Assembly (NCBI GenBank): GCA_049295655.1
Contig: JBAQRB010000233.1
Span: forward strand, 1-22,661
From: CAJBIL01 sp049295655
Lineage (GTDB): Bacteria; Pseudomonadota; Gammaproteobacteria; Burkholderiales; Rhodocyclaceae
Reading direction: 5' to 3'
DNA length: 22,661 nt
The notes under the pieces are model-generated. The model saw only the letters and a list, made by a program, of their open reading frames with translations. It made no database searches and was not told where the DNA came from. Made by a program: the position numbers and the translations under genes. Positions 1-7,930 of the stretch are shown piece by piece. The number at the start of each line of letters is the position of its first letter. Within the stretch, counting starts at the first letter, position 1.

Positions 1-195
1 CCGGCGGCGCTCGGCCTCGCGCTTGAGCCTGGACACTTGCTGTTCGCTGGCCGCGAGTTGCGCGGCAATCGAAAACGATTGCGCCAGCAGCAGGCTGCCG
101 AGCAGCAGACCGACGGCCAGCAACACGAATCCGGGCCAATGGCGCCCCGGCGGCGGGCGCTGGTAATCAAGCCATAATGGCCGGGTGACACTCAC
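1..195 (-). CDS. PilN/GspM-like inner-membrane assembly protein (partial, 3' end outside window)
   Basis: Reading the minus strand from a GTG at 195 gives 65 codons that run off the window edge. The product has a short basic/Pro-rich cytoplasmic N-terminus (MSVTRPLWLDYQRPPPG), one hydrophobic helix at about residues 22-42 (FVLLAVGLLLGSLLLAQ) and then a charged, coiled-coil-like stretch ending QQVSRLKREAERRR. That bitopic architecture is typical of PilN of type IV pili and of GspM/GspL periplasmic parts in type II secretion. The GTG overlaps the TGA of the preceding gene (GTGA), with a GGGG tract upstream as a possible ribosome site. It is the last visible gene of the gspG-F-E operon. Family assignment rests on topology and context rather than on a sequence signature. 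Confidence 0.6.
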   Translation of the reverse strand, partial: MSVTRPLWLDYQRPPPGRHWPGFVLLAVGLLLGSLLLAQSFSIAAQLAASEQQVSRLKREAERRR

Positions 196-983
196 GGGAT
201 ACCCCACTCGGCAAGGTTGGCGCTGCCGTTTCCTACGCCATGGCGGGGCTTCAGGCGTTGAAGATGCCAGGGCGAGCTGGGCGGCAGCCGGACTTCTCCG
301 GTCAAATCGCAAAGCCATAACGTTCCCCCCGGGCGGCGTCCATGCAGTTCGCTCTCGTCATCCAGGAGCTGGGCCAGGCCGCTGCTTCGGCCGGCCCGAC
401 TGGCGACCGATTGCCACAGGCCATTCTCGAAGGCGGCGAGGCTCGTCCTGCCGGGCTCGACCAGCGCCAGGGTGCCCGTATTTTTTTCTATCAGGGGCCG
501 CACGCCGTTGAAGACAGCCATCAAGCCTGGCTGGATCGAACGCAAGCGCCCGCGCCCATCGCAGGCTTCGTGCAACGCCTTCAGGGTCGATTGCGGAACG
601 GCGCTGGCCAGCGTCGGCATGCCGCCCGACGGGCTGACGCGAAATTCCCATTCGTCGCTCAGCTCGCCATAGATATTGCGGAAAACAAGATGCGCCAGTT
701 CGCTCTGCTCCACCGCCGCCAGCCCCTGACTCCCGGGAATCACGGCGCAGAACACGTAGTGGCTGGAAAGAATGAGCGTCAGATCGCACGCTGCCCAGGC
801 TGGCTGGTCAAGCAGGTCTTCAAGCGCGGTCATCAGCGCATCCCACTGCGCGCCATTGGCGGCCAGCACCGGCAGCTCATGGCGCTCTTCGATGCGCGGA
901 CGGAAGCGGCCCGCCACACGCAGGGCCGCCAGGCGTTCGGGCGCCAGTGCAATGAATACGCGGTCACGCGACAAAAGTGACAC
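192..983 (-). CDS. PilM/GspL-like cytoplasmic platform protein
   Basis: This is a 263-residue protein without any membrane segment. The middle part (residues about 65-190: LTLILSSHYVFCAVIPG, later GTLALVEPGRTSLAAFENG) resembles the actin-like fold of PilM and of the cytoplasmic domain of GspL, which bind the assembly ATPase and recruit it to the membrane. Classical GspL fuses this domain to a transmembrane helix and periplasmic part; here the membrane part appears to be the next gene, as in PilM/PilN. The start is a GTG with a strong GGAGG nine bases upstream and lies inside the end of gspE (20-base overlap), so translation is probably coupled. The exact subfamily is uncertain, but the context next to gspE/F/G makes the role likely. 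Confidence 0.6.
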   Translation of the reverse strand: MSLLSRDRVFIALAPERLAALRVAGRFRPRIEERHELPVLAANGAQWDALMTALEDLLDQPAWAACDLTLILSSHYVFCAVIPGSQGLAAVEQSELAHLVFRNIYGELSDEWEFRVSPSGGMPTLASAVPQSTLKALHEACDGRGRLRSIQPGLMAVFNGVRPLIEKNTGTLALVEPGRTSLAAFENGLWQSVASRAGRSSGLAQLLDDESELHGRRPGGTLWLCDLTGEVRLPPSSPWHLQRLKPRHGVGNGSANLAEWGIP

Positions 984-2604
984 GGTTTATTTCCTCCAGA
1001 GTGGATTCTCCACGCCGTACCAAGTCGAGCGCCGCCTCGCGCAACTCGCGCATCCCCCCGCGGGCGGCCTCTTCCCGCAAGCGGCGCAGCGGTGCCTCGG
1101 CAACGATCAATTCACGCAACTCATCGTTCAGGCAGAGCAATTCGACAATCGCCTTCCGGCCCTTGTAGCCAGTACCCCGGCATTGACTGCAGCCCGCCCC
1201 CTTGTGAAAGCGAAAGCCCGATACAGCGGCCAAACTGATCCCGGAATCGACGAGCAGGCTTTCTTCCGGCTGGTCTTCGACGATGCAATGCGGGCAGTTC
1301 GTTCTGACCAGTCGTTGCGCGAGGATGCCGTTGATCGCCGAGACGAAGCTGTGGGGTGCCACGCCCATATGGAGAAAGCGGCTGATCACGTCGAAGGCGC
1401 TGTTGGCATGGACCGTGGTAAACACCAGATGGCCGGTCAGCGCGGACTGGATCGCGATCTGCGCGGTCTCGGCATCGCGGATCTCGCCGACCATGATCTT
1501 GTCGGGGTCGTGACGCAGGATGGAGCGCAGGCCGAGGGCGAAGGTCAGCCCTTTCTTTTCGTTGACCGGAATCTGCAATACGTCGCGCAGTTGGTACTCC
1601 ACCGGGTCTTCGATGGTGATGATCTTGTCCTTGCCGGTGTTGACTTCGCTGAGCACGGCGTAAAGCGTTGTCGTCTTGCCGCTGCCGGTCGGGCCGGTGA
1701 CCAGCAACATGCCGTAGGGTTCGCGGGCGAGACGACGCACCAGTTGCATCATCTTCTCGTCGAAACCCAGCGCATCGAGCGTCAGGCTGGTGACCTGATC
1801 GGTCAGCGCCCGCTTGTCGAGGATGCGCAGCACCGCATCCTCGCCGTGAATGCTGGGCATGATCGAGACCCTGAAATCGACTTCCCGGCCGTTGATCAGC
1901 ACCTTGAAACGGCCATCCTGAGGAACGCGCCGCTCCGAAATATCGAGTTCGGCCATCACCTTGATGCGTGAAATCACCTGTTCTGCCGTCTGGCTGCCGC
2001 TCGATTCGGCAATCAGCGAAAGCACGCCGTCCAGCCGGTATTTCACCCGCAGGCCCTCCCCCGAGGACTCAAGATGGATATCGCTCGCGCCGGCCTTGTA
2101 GGCGTCGTAAATGGTCGAATTGGTCAGCCGGACAATCGGGCTGGCGCTGCTGTGTATCGTTTCCAGCTGCAGCGATTCGATCCCGTCGCTGGAAACGAAC
2201 TCCGCCGGCCGTTGCGCCGGCAGCGCATCCATGGCCAGCATGGTTTCGCCGTGATGGGCGAGAACCGCCGCAATGTCGCCGGCGGCGGCGTAGCACAGCG
2301 TGAACGGGCGGCGCAGCAAGGCATCCGCCCACGGCAGAAGGTGAGCCGCGGAGGGCTTGTCCACGACGAGCAGCAAGCGGCCTGTTTCATCGATCAACGC
2401 AATGCATTGCCGCGCGGAGGCTTCGGCATAGGGCAGCAAGTCAAAGGCCGGCACGAGCGCATTGAGCCGGCTGATGCCCAGCAAGGGGCGCCCGGCATGC
2501 GCTGCCGCTGACGCCGCCGCCGGTACCTTGTCTGGCGCCAGGACAGGCGCCTTCGGCTTTTTAAACGGATTGCGAAACAGCTTGCGAAACGCGCCGGGAT
2601 TCAT
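964..2604 (-). CDS. gspE: Type II secretion/pilus assembly ATPase GspE (PilB family)
   Basis: Hexameric cytoplasmic ATPase that powers pseudopilus growth. The N-terminal ~130 residues look like an MshEN/N2E domain. The motor has a Walker A (GPTGSGKTTTLY, about residue 304), an Asp box (TIEDPVEYQL), a Walker B (DPDKIMVGEIRD) and a His box (TVHANSA). A four-cysteine zinc site, CPHC at 437-440 and CSQC at 472-475, is the CM element of the GspE/PilB family. I start at the ATG at 2604, not the longer open frame, because it has GGGAG six bases upstream and overlaps the gspF stop by one base (TGATG). The resulting 546 residues match family length. It sits between gspF and the PilM-like gene in one operon. 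The family call is very safe; T2SS rather than pilus is inferred from the adjoining gspG. Confidence 0.95.
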   Translation of the reverse strand: MNPGAFRKLFRNPFKKPKAPVLAPDKVPAAASAAAHAGRPLLGISRLNALVPAFDLLPYAEASARQCIALIDETGRLLLVVDKPSAAHLLPWADALLRRPFTLCYAAAGDIAAVLAHHGETMLAMDALPAQRPAEFVSSDGIESLQLETIHSSASPIVRLTNSTIYDAYKAGASDIHLESSGEGLRVKYRLDGVLSLIAESSGSQTAEQVISRIKVMAELDISERRVPQDGRFKVLINGREVDFRVSIMPSIHGEDAVLRILDKRALTDQVTSLTLDALGFDEKMMQLVRRLAREPYGMLLVTGPTGSGKTTTLYAVLSEVNTGKDKIITIEDPVEYQLRDVLQIPVNEKKGLTFALGLRSILRHDPDKIMVGEIRDAETAQIAIQSALTGHLVFTTVHANSAFDVISRFLHMGVAPHSFVSAINGILAQRLVRTNCPHCIVEDQPEESLLVDSGISLAAVSGFRFHKGAGCSQCRGTGYKGRKAIVELLCLNDELRELIVAEAPLRRLREEAARGGMRELREAALDLVRRGESTLEEINRVTFVA

Positions 2605-3800
2605 CAGATGCTCCCGGCGAGTTCGAAAATCGGCAGGTACAGCAGCACCACGATGAAGGCGATGAAGAGTCCGATGGTCAGCATCAGCAAGGGCTCGAAC
2701 AGTTTCAGGAACCACTCGGTCCAGCGCGATATCTCCGCATCGTAAAAATCGGCGATGCGGATCATTTTTTCGCCGACATCGCCGGTTTTTTCGCCGACCT
2801 TCAGCAACTCGTTCGCGACCGGCGGCGCCAGTTCGTGCTGTTTCATGGCTTCGGACAGCGCCACCCCGGCGCGCACATCAAGAGCCACCCGGTCCAGCGA
2901 AAGCCGCCCGTCTTCGGGCAACAAATCCCTGGCCAGGCCGAGTGCGCCGATGATCGGGATACCTTCCTGCTGCAGCAGACCGAGGGTCCGGAAAAAGCGC
3001 GACAATGCGTAGATTTGAAAGCGCTCGCGCAGCGCCCGCAGCACCTTCAGCGCCAGCAGGCGATGCAGCAAACCCGGCCGGCCCAGCGTTCGCCTGAACA
3101 GCGGAAACGCGATGGCAACACAGGCGGCCACGCCGAGCAGTACCTGCCAGCCATAGGCATCGACCAGCCCGCCCCATTGCATCAGGAGTTTCGACATGAA
3201 GGGCAGATCGCTGCCAAAATCTTCGTAAATCCGGCTGAAGCGGGGCACCACATAGCTCATCAGGAAGACGACGACCAGGCCGCCGACGCCCAGCAGCAGG
3301 GCCGGATAGATGGCGGCCGAAACAACCCGCTTGCGCGCCAGATCCATCTGGTTGCGGTAATCGATGAAGCGCCCCAGGCTGCTGCCCAGATCGCCGGTCT
3401 GTTCGCTGGCCGCAGCCAGTGCGACGTAAAGCGGCGGAAAGATGGCGGGAAACTCGCGCAATGCGGCGGAGAACGGCTTGCCTTCGCGCAGATGGCGAAT
3501 GATCACCTCGATCAGGCTGCGCCTGCCTGAGGTCGCTTCCTTGCGCGACAGGACATTCAGGGACTCGATCAGCGAAAGCCCGGCCACGATCAGGGAGCGC
3601 AGTTCCTGGCTGAAAAGCAGCAGATCGAAGGGCGGGTCCTTGCGCCGGCGCTGGGCAACCCAGTGCCACTGCTGGCGTATGGAGACGATGTTTACGCCTT
3701 TTTCCCGTGCCAGGCGCCGGGCCTCGTCAAAACTGGCCGCCTCCAGGGAAATCGGGAAAACGCCTTCATGATTTCGATAAGCCATGATCTCGAAGCGCAT
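2604..3800 (-). CDS. gspF: Type II secretion inner-membrane platform protein GspF (PilC family)
   Basis: 398-residue polytopic membrane protein of the GspF/PilC family, which couples the ATPase to pseudopilin insertion. It shows the duplicated cytoplasmic T2SSF helical domain: the first copy at about residues 62-185 (FSQELRSLIVAGLSLIESL, then the EQTGDLGSSLGRF signature) and the second at about 265-385 (FRTLGLLQQEGIPIIGAL, then GEKTGDVGEKM). Hydrophobic spans lie near 163-189, 217-235 and at the C-terminus (370-398). The ATG has GAGGT seven bases upstream, and that Shine-Dalgarno overlaps the gspG stop. There is a nine-base gap from gspG and a one-base overlap with gspE. Length and both signatures are normal, so the assignment is firm. 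Confidence 0.95.
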   Translation of the reverse strand: MRFEIMAYRNHEGVFPISLEAASFDEARRLAREKGVNIVSIRQQWHWVAQRRRKDPPFDLLLFSQELRSLIVAGLSLIESLNVLSRKEATSGRRSLIEVIIRHLREGKPFSAALREFPAIFPPLYVALAAASEQTGDLGSSLGRFIDYRNQMDLARKRVVSAAIYPALLLGVGGLVVVFLMSYVVPRFSRIYEDFGSDLPFMSKLLMQWGGLVDAYGWQVLLGVAACVAIAFPLFRRTLGRPGLLHRLLALKVLRALRERFQIYALSRFFRTLGLLQQEGIPIIGALGLARDLLPEDGRLSLDRVALDVRAGVALSEAMKQHELAPPVANELLKVGEKTGDVGEKMIRIADFYDAEISRWTEWFLKLFEPLLMLTIGLFIAFIVVLLYLPIFELAGSI

Positions 3801-3809
3801 CGCCGGACC

Positions 3810-4286
3810 TCACCAGTTGGTGACGTCGGCATCTTCACCGCTACCGCCCTGCGCACCATCCCGGCCGTAGGAGAAGAGATCGAACTCGCCATGATCGCCC
3901 GGCGACTTGTAGAGATAGGGTTTCCCCCAAGGGTCCGGGGGAAGCCCCTTTTTCAGGTAGGGTCCGGTCCAGCGGGTGGTGGCGCCGGGCTGCACCACCA
4001 GGGCATTAAGGCCCTGCTCGGTCGTCGGATAGCGGCCGACATCGAGACGATATTGATCCAGCGCCTTCTCCAGCGCATCGATTTGTGCACGCGCCGCCTT
4101 GACCTCGGCCTTGCCGAGCTGACCGAAATATTTCGGCCCGACATAACCAGCCAGCAAGCCGATGATGGCGACGACGACCAGCAACTCCAGCAAGGTAAAG
4201 GCAAACATCCTCTCGGCACGCGATTTTCCCGGTGCTGCAACGAGAAAGTTCATGTCCGTTTTTTTTTGTGGAGCAGCATCGGGCAT
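3810..4286 (-). CDS. gspG: Type II secretion major pseudopilin GspG
   Basis: Major pseudopilin of the T2SS. It has a prepilin N-terminal helix (FTLLELLVVVAIIGLLAGYV), the GspG core with RYPTTEQGLNAL, and the C-terminal loop DLFSYGRDGAQGGSGEDADV, where GspG proteins bind calcium, ending NW. I place the start at 4286 because AAGGAG lies eight bases upstream; an internal ATG at 4253 has no ribosome site. The mature protein begins at Phe after a leader of about 29 residues, and the residue before the cleavage site is Ala (RMFA/FTLLE) where Gly is nearly universal. The leader contains a run of nine A in the coding strand. It is the first gene of the gspG-F-E-PilM-PilN-like operon, with its promoter presumably in 4287-4531. 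No prepilin peptidase gene is in the window. Confidence 0.94.
   Translation of the reverse strand: MPDAAPQKKTDMNFLVAAPGKSRAERMFAFTLLELLVVVAIIGLLAGYVGPKYFGQLGKAEVKAARAQIDALEKALDQYRLDVGRYPTTEQGLNALVVQPGATTRWTGPYLKKGLPPDPWGKPYLYKSPGDHGEFDLFSYGRDGAQGGSGEDADVTNW
4259..4267 (-). repeat. A9 homopolymer inside the gspG leader
   Basis: Nine consecutive T on the + strand form an A9 run in gspG codons 7-10 (Gln-Lys-Lys-Thr). The run lies between the well-supported start at 4286 and an in-frame ATG at 4253, so a one-base slip would shift frame close to the start. It is a plausible slippage site; whether it varies is not visible here. Confidence 0.6.
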
Positions 4287-4330
4287 CACCTGGACTCCTT
4301 CAAATGAACCTAAAAACCTTAGTTCTGACC

Positions 4331-4451
4331 GCAACGACACAACGGGCACAACGAAGATCCTTGGTTTTGCCGATCTTCGTTACTCATCCCTGAGCAATTC
4401 ATCAAAACAATATAAGCCATTGTTTTTCGTTGTGTTCGCCGTGCTCGTTGT
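4331..4451. repeat. Long imperfect inverted repeat enclosing a perfect hairpin
   Basis: The left arm (about 4331-4355, CAACGACACAACGGGCACAA core) is an imperfect inverse copy of the right arm (about 4426-4451, TCGTTGTGTTCGCCGTGCTC core): about 20 of 25 positions match with one gap. Inside lies a perfect nine-base hairpin, ACGAAGATC at 4351-4359 against GATCTTCGT at 4372-4380. Just outside, TGGTTAA (4451-4457) pairs with TTAACCA (4473-4479). The ACAACGA-type repeated words resemble dispersed intergenic repeats, but copy number cannot be judged from one window. Confidence 0.55.
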
Positions 4452-4491
4452 GGTTAACTGCTTTTTCCAGGATTAACCATCGGCAGCATTT

Positions 4492-4526
4492 CCGGACTGC
4501 CCAGGCAAACATCCCGGGCAGTCCGG
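4492..4526 (-). terminator. Stem-loop after the polysaccharide lyase gene
   Basis: CCGGACTGCCC (4492-4502) and GGGCAGTCCGG (4516-4526) form a perfect 11-bp stem with a 13-base loop, starting six bases beyond the lyase stop codon. A run of T after the stem is lacking on the minus strand, so it is not a textbook intrinsic terminator. It may act as one with Rho, or protect the 3' end of the mRNA. Its position separates the lyase from the gspG operon. Confidence 0.55.
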
Positions 4527-4531
4527 CGGGG

Positions 4532-7500
4532 CTACGGCGCGGTCGTCACACGCACCGAGTTCAGGTTGAAATACTGCTTGTCGGCGACGATCTTCAATAC
4601 GTGGCGTCCGGCACTGAGAGACAGGGCGGGCGTCGTGACCCACTGGAACGTATCCCAGCTGCCGGTATTCGGAACGAGGGTCGAGGCAATGACCGGCACG
4701 CCGTCGATTTCGACGCGGAAGGCGACGCCGGCAATGTTGAAGTTGTTGCTGGCACGCAGTCCGATGGTGTATCGGCCGCCGGCAACGACGTTGATCGTGT
4801 AGGCCAGCCACTCACCGGTCGAAAAGTTGTTGACCACCTGGCCGCCACCCAGCGAATCGGTGGAAGCGATGATGTCGACATCCTCGGTGAGCCGATACAT
4901 CCCACCCTGATTGCCCTTCACCGTGTCGTGATAGGCAAGGCCCTCACCGCCGCGGTCGAAATTCTCGGCCTCGAAGGTGCCCGGTACGGCAATCGGCGTA
5001 CCGGTATAGGGCGTCGATGAAGGAGGCGGAGCCAATTGATCGGCCAGCACCCGGACCGAGTTCAGGTTGAAATACGGTTGGTCGGCAACGACTTTCAGAA
5101 CGTGCGTCCCTGCACTGAGCGGTAGCGATGGGGCCTCCACCCATTGGAAAGTGCTCCATCCTCCGCTCGTCGGAACAAGGAGCGATCCGGTGACCGGAAC
5201 GCCATCGATCTCGAGGTGGAAGGCAACGGGGCTCGTCCCGAAACTCTGGCTGCTGCGCAGCCCGACGATGTACGTGCCGGTACTGGCTACGTTGATCGTG
5301 TAGGCCAGCCACTCGCCCTTCTCGAAGTTATTGACGACGTAGCCACCGCCCAGCGTGTCATCCGAGGCGATGAGATCGACGTCTTCGCCGATCCGATACA
5401 CGCCGCCCGCATTGCCTTTCACGTTGTCATGGTAGGCAATGCCCTCGCCGCCTTTGTCGAAGTTCTCGGCCTCGAAGCTGCCTGGCACGGGAATCGGCGT
5501 ACCGGTATAGGGTAGCGGTGCGCTTGCTGGCGGCGGCGTGGGTACCGGCGTAGGTGCCGGTGCGGGGGCAACCCCGGCCAAGCTGACCGCTCCGGTCGCA
5601 CCGATGGTTACCGTCTTGTCGCCGACCGGTATCGTCCAGATACCGTTGGCCTTGCTGGCACTCGCCGTCGTGGCCGTACAACCGACATTCAGCAGTGCGA
5701 TGAACTCCGTGGCCGGCAGTCTCGTCGTGCTGTAGAAATTGCCGTGCCACTGCAAGGGATACGACGAACCGGGGCTTACCGAGAACTGATTGGTCTGCGT
5801 AAAACGCATGGTCGGGCCGGCAAGCATGGTAACGCACAGCTTCTGCGTACCACTCTGGATCGAAATCTGCCGATCCGAGATCACGCTCATCTGATTCAGC
5901 GCATGAATATTCCACTCCCATTGCCGGCCGGTGGCCGATGCGAGGTTGTCGTATACCAGGATCAGGTTTGGCCGCAGATAGACCATCGAACGCTGCGCCT
6001 TGCTCAGGGCGCCGCCGTAGGCGGCTGTGGCATCACCAGTGACGATGTCGTGGGTGGCCGAACTGGAAAAGCTCGTGACCCGGCCGTAGCCCATTTTCCC
6101 GTCTTTTTCGTAGAACAGCTGGCCCAGCCCACCGTCGTAGGTGATGGCGTTCTTGGCCTTCGTCGTGTGATACCAGTTATACCAGTAGTCACTCTCGTAG
6201 CCGGCGTAGTAGCCCGACTCGATGGCGAGCCGCTGCCCACCGGCATTGACGACAAAGCTGTTCTGGTCTGCGTGACTGTGGTTGTAAGCGCCATAGGGCG
6301 GCGGACTCGACTTGAAATAAACGGAGGTCCGCGCCAGGTTCGACAGGTCGCTGTGCATCGCCACCTGGCCGATACTGTACAGATTAAGCGCGTTGGGCAT
6401 CCCGGCCGGGAAGGGCTGCGTACCGGAAAAATCCGCTGGCGGCGCCAGCAGGTACTCCATGCGCGTCATGTTTTGCACCCTGAGCAGCGAGGCATGCCAG
6501 CGGCCAAGGGGCGACGGGGAAAAATAGGTGTAGGCCGTGCCATAGAGTGCCTGGTCGTAGGTCTGGTTGTCTTCGAAACCGTCTCCGAACTCGGTCGCCC
6601 CGCCCGCCATACCGGGGGGCGTGAAATAGGTGAAATAGCGCCCCCAGTTGCGCACCCAGGGTTTCTGCGCGACATCGATCCCGGTCGCGTAACGCAGCTG
6701 ATTCCAGACCCTCGAGTTTTCGCCGAGGTCCCAGTTCCCTTGCGTCGCGGCATTGGCAAAACCGCCCTCTTCCCCGCCCCATGGGCTGATTGCATTGAGC
6801 GCCAACGGCAACGAGTTGGTCAGCCAGCCATTCGCTTCACTCAGGTCGCCGGCCAGCAGCGTCGAGATCACTGCCACCACGCTCAATGTCTGATTCGCGT
6901 GCGAATCGCGCGGCTCTCGTGCGATGCGCGAACGCGCCCCGATCAGGTCCTTGTACATGTCGCCATTACGAATCAGCAGCATGCCCAACACCTGCGACCT
7001 CTGGGCCGAACTGAGGCGCGGGTAGAGCCAGTCGTATCCGGTTGCGACGGTCCATGTGAGCAGGCGGGCAGTCATGTCGTTGGCGTAGTTCACGCGGCCC
7101 GTCGAAGTCAGGTACCAGGTCGCTCCCCTGGGGTCCCAAGAGGCAAGATTCATCACGCGACGTACGGCCTCGTTGCAGTACGAGTCCTGATTGCTGAAAA
7201 CGCAGGCGAGCAGTGCCTGCAACGCGAGATCGCTGTATTTGCGCGCATCGGACGATCCACTTCCCTGGCTCGGCACCGCCTGGTTGAACTGTCCGCTGGC
7301 AGCATTGAGCAGCGTGCTGATCCCCGCCGCACGCTGACTCTTGATCAGCGCGAAGGTCGTTGCGTCCGGCAGGCTGCGCGGATGCGGTTTTGCCGTCACA
7401 CGACTGAGCACCGTGCTCATGCTCGGCACCAGGAACGGTTTTGAATTGGCGTTGACGATGAAACGACGCGGCATGCTGGTCGTGCCACCGGCATAGCTGA

Positions 7501-7930
7501 CGGTCCACGAGTAGGTTCCGGCAGGAAGAACCTCGTCCCAGTTGCGCCAGTTTTGCGTTGCGGGCAGGACCTTGGTGAAACCATCGGGATAGGTCAGGTT
7601 CACGGCGTACCCACCGCTGGTGATCACGTCGGGCCAGCGGAAATCGGGAGGCGTTTGTTCGACGACGGCACAATCGCGCGGACGGATATCCTGCGCCAGT
7701 TGGTTGCTCGACACCATCCAGTCGGTGTTTGTGTTTGGCACACAGGTTTGGGCCTGCACGGCAAAAGACAGCAATGACCCCAGGCCGAGCAAACACGCAA
7801 CAACGACCTTGCGGATGCCGAGGGCAACAGCGCTGGATCCGGTCAGAAGAGAAAAAACGATCCGGCTTCGCCGCGAGGGGGAAAACCCCTCTGCGTTTGT
7901 TGGCGAAGCGGCATAAGAAAACTTTTTCAT
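4532..7930 (-). CDS. Secreted heparinase II/III-like polysaccharide lyase with two CBM6-like modules
   Basis: A 1132-residue exported enzyme expected to cleave an acidic or EPS-type polysaccharide by beta-elimination. A signal sequence with an unusually long n-region ends in VVVACLLGLGSLLSFAVQA (about residues 43-62). An alpha/alpha-toroid domain follows (about 100-480; YDWLYP, RDSHANQ, GGEEGGFANAATQGNWDLGE). The heparinase II/III-type beta domain (about 520-770) carries NHSHADQNSFVV at about 550 and YHTTKAKNAITYDGGLGQ near 586. A Pro/Ala linker (about 780-806) leads to two CBM6-like domains (about 807-959 and 974-1126), each with EAENFD, a GEWLAY core and a FNLNSVRV end. The ATG at 7930 is preceded by TGGGGTGA; a GTG at 7939 is possible but less well placed. 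It may modify or release the EPS made by the neighbouring genes and could be a T2SS substrate; both ideas are inference. Substrate cannot be read from the sequence. Confidence 0.85.
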   Translation of the reverse strand: MKKFSYAASPTNAEGFSPSRRSRIVFSLLTGSSAVALGIRKVVVACLLGLGSLLSFAVQAQTCVPNTNTDWMVSSNQLAQDIRPRDCAVVEQTPPDFRWPDVITSGGYAVNLTYPDGFTKVLPATQNWRNWDEVLPAGTYSWTVSYAGGTTSMPRRFIVNANSKPFLVPSMSTVLSRVTAKPHPRSLPDATTFALIKSQRAAGISTLLNAASGQFNQAVPSQGSGSSDARKYSDLALQALLACVFSNQDSYCNEAVRRVMNLASWDPRGATWYLTSTGRVNYANDMTARLLTWTVATGYDWLYPRLSSAQRSQVLGMLLIRNGDMYKDLIGARSRIAREPRDSHANQTLSVVAVISTLLAGDLSEANGWLTNSLPLALNAISPWGGEEGGFANAATQGNWDLGENSRVWNQLRYATGIDVAQKPWVRNWGRYFTYFTPPGMAGGATEFGDGFEDNQTYDQALYGTAYTYFSPSPLGRWHASLLRVQNMTRMEYLLAPPADFSGTQPFPAGMPNALNLYSIGQVAMHSDLSNLARTSVYFKSSPPPYGAYNHSHADQNSFVVNAGGQRLAIESGYYAGYESDYWYNWYHTTKAKNAITYDGGLGQLFYEKDGKMGYGRVTSFSSSATHDIVTGDATAAYGGALSKAQRSMVYLRPNLILVYDNLASATGRQWEWNIHALNQMSVISDRQISIQSGTQKLCVTMLAGPTMRFTQTNQFSVSPGSSYPLQWHGNFYSTTRLPATEFIALLNVGCTATTASASKANGIWTIPVGDKTVTIGATGAVSLAGVAPAPAPTPVPTPPPASAPLPYTGTPIPVPGSFEAENFDKGGEGIAYHDNVKGNAGGVYRIGEDVDLIASDDTLGGGYVVNNFEKGEWLAYTINVASTGTYIVGLRSSQSFGTSPVAFHLEIDGVPVTGSLLVPTSGGWSTFQWVEAPSLPLSAGTHVLKVVADQPYFNLNSVRVLADQLAPPPSSTPYTGTPIAVPGTFEAENFDRGGEGLAYHDTVKGNQGGMYRLTEDVDIIASTDSLGGGQVVNNFSTGEWLAYTINVVAGGRYTIGLRASNNFNIAGVAFRVEIDGVPVIASTLVPNTGSWDTFQWVTTPALSLSAGRHVLKIVADKQYFNLNSVRVTTAP
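4554..5512 (-). repeat. Tandem CBM6-encoding repeat, period 501 bp
   Basis: Segments of about 458 bp at 4554-5011 and 5055-5512 encode the two CBM6-like modules. They match at a constant offset of 501 bp (167 codons): for example TTCAGGTTGAAATAC occurs at 4560 and 5061, and the CGGCGTACCGGTATAGGG word recurs near the other end. The copies differ at many codons, so the duplication is old or has been under diversifying drift. Confidence 0.85.

Larger units (their letters stand above)
4287..4531. other. AT-richer intergenic region upstream of gspG with nested inverted repeats
   Basis: This stretch separates the lyase gene from gspG, both on the minus strand, and should hold the promoter of the secretion operon. 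It is visibly richer in A/T than the flanking genes. It contains three nested or adjacent inverted repeats, listed separately, plus the stem-loop after the lyase stop. I could not pick a convincing -35/-10 pair. No open reading frame in it looks like a gene. Confidence 0.6.

Noticed and set aside
772..1971. Long + strand frame opposite gspE
   Set aside because: It is the shadow of a well-supported gene; the minus-strand frame has all GspE motifs.
7740..7760. Lipoprotein signal in the lyase (Cys after AVQAQT)
   Set aside because: The residues before Cys do not fit a lipobox; a standard signal peptidase I site after VQA is better.
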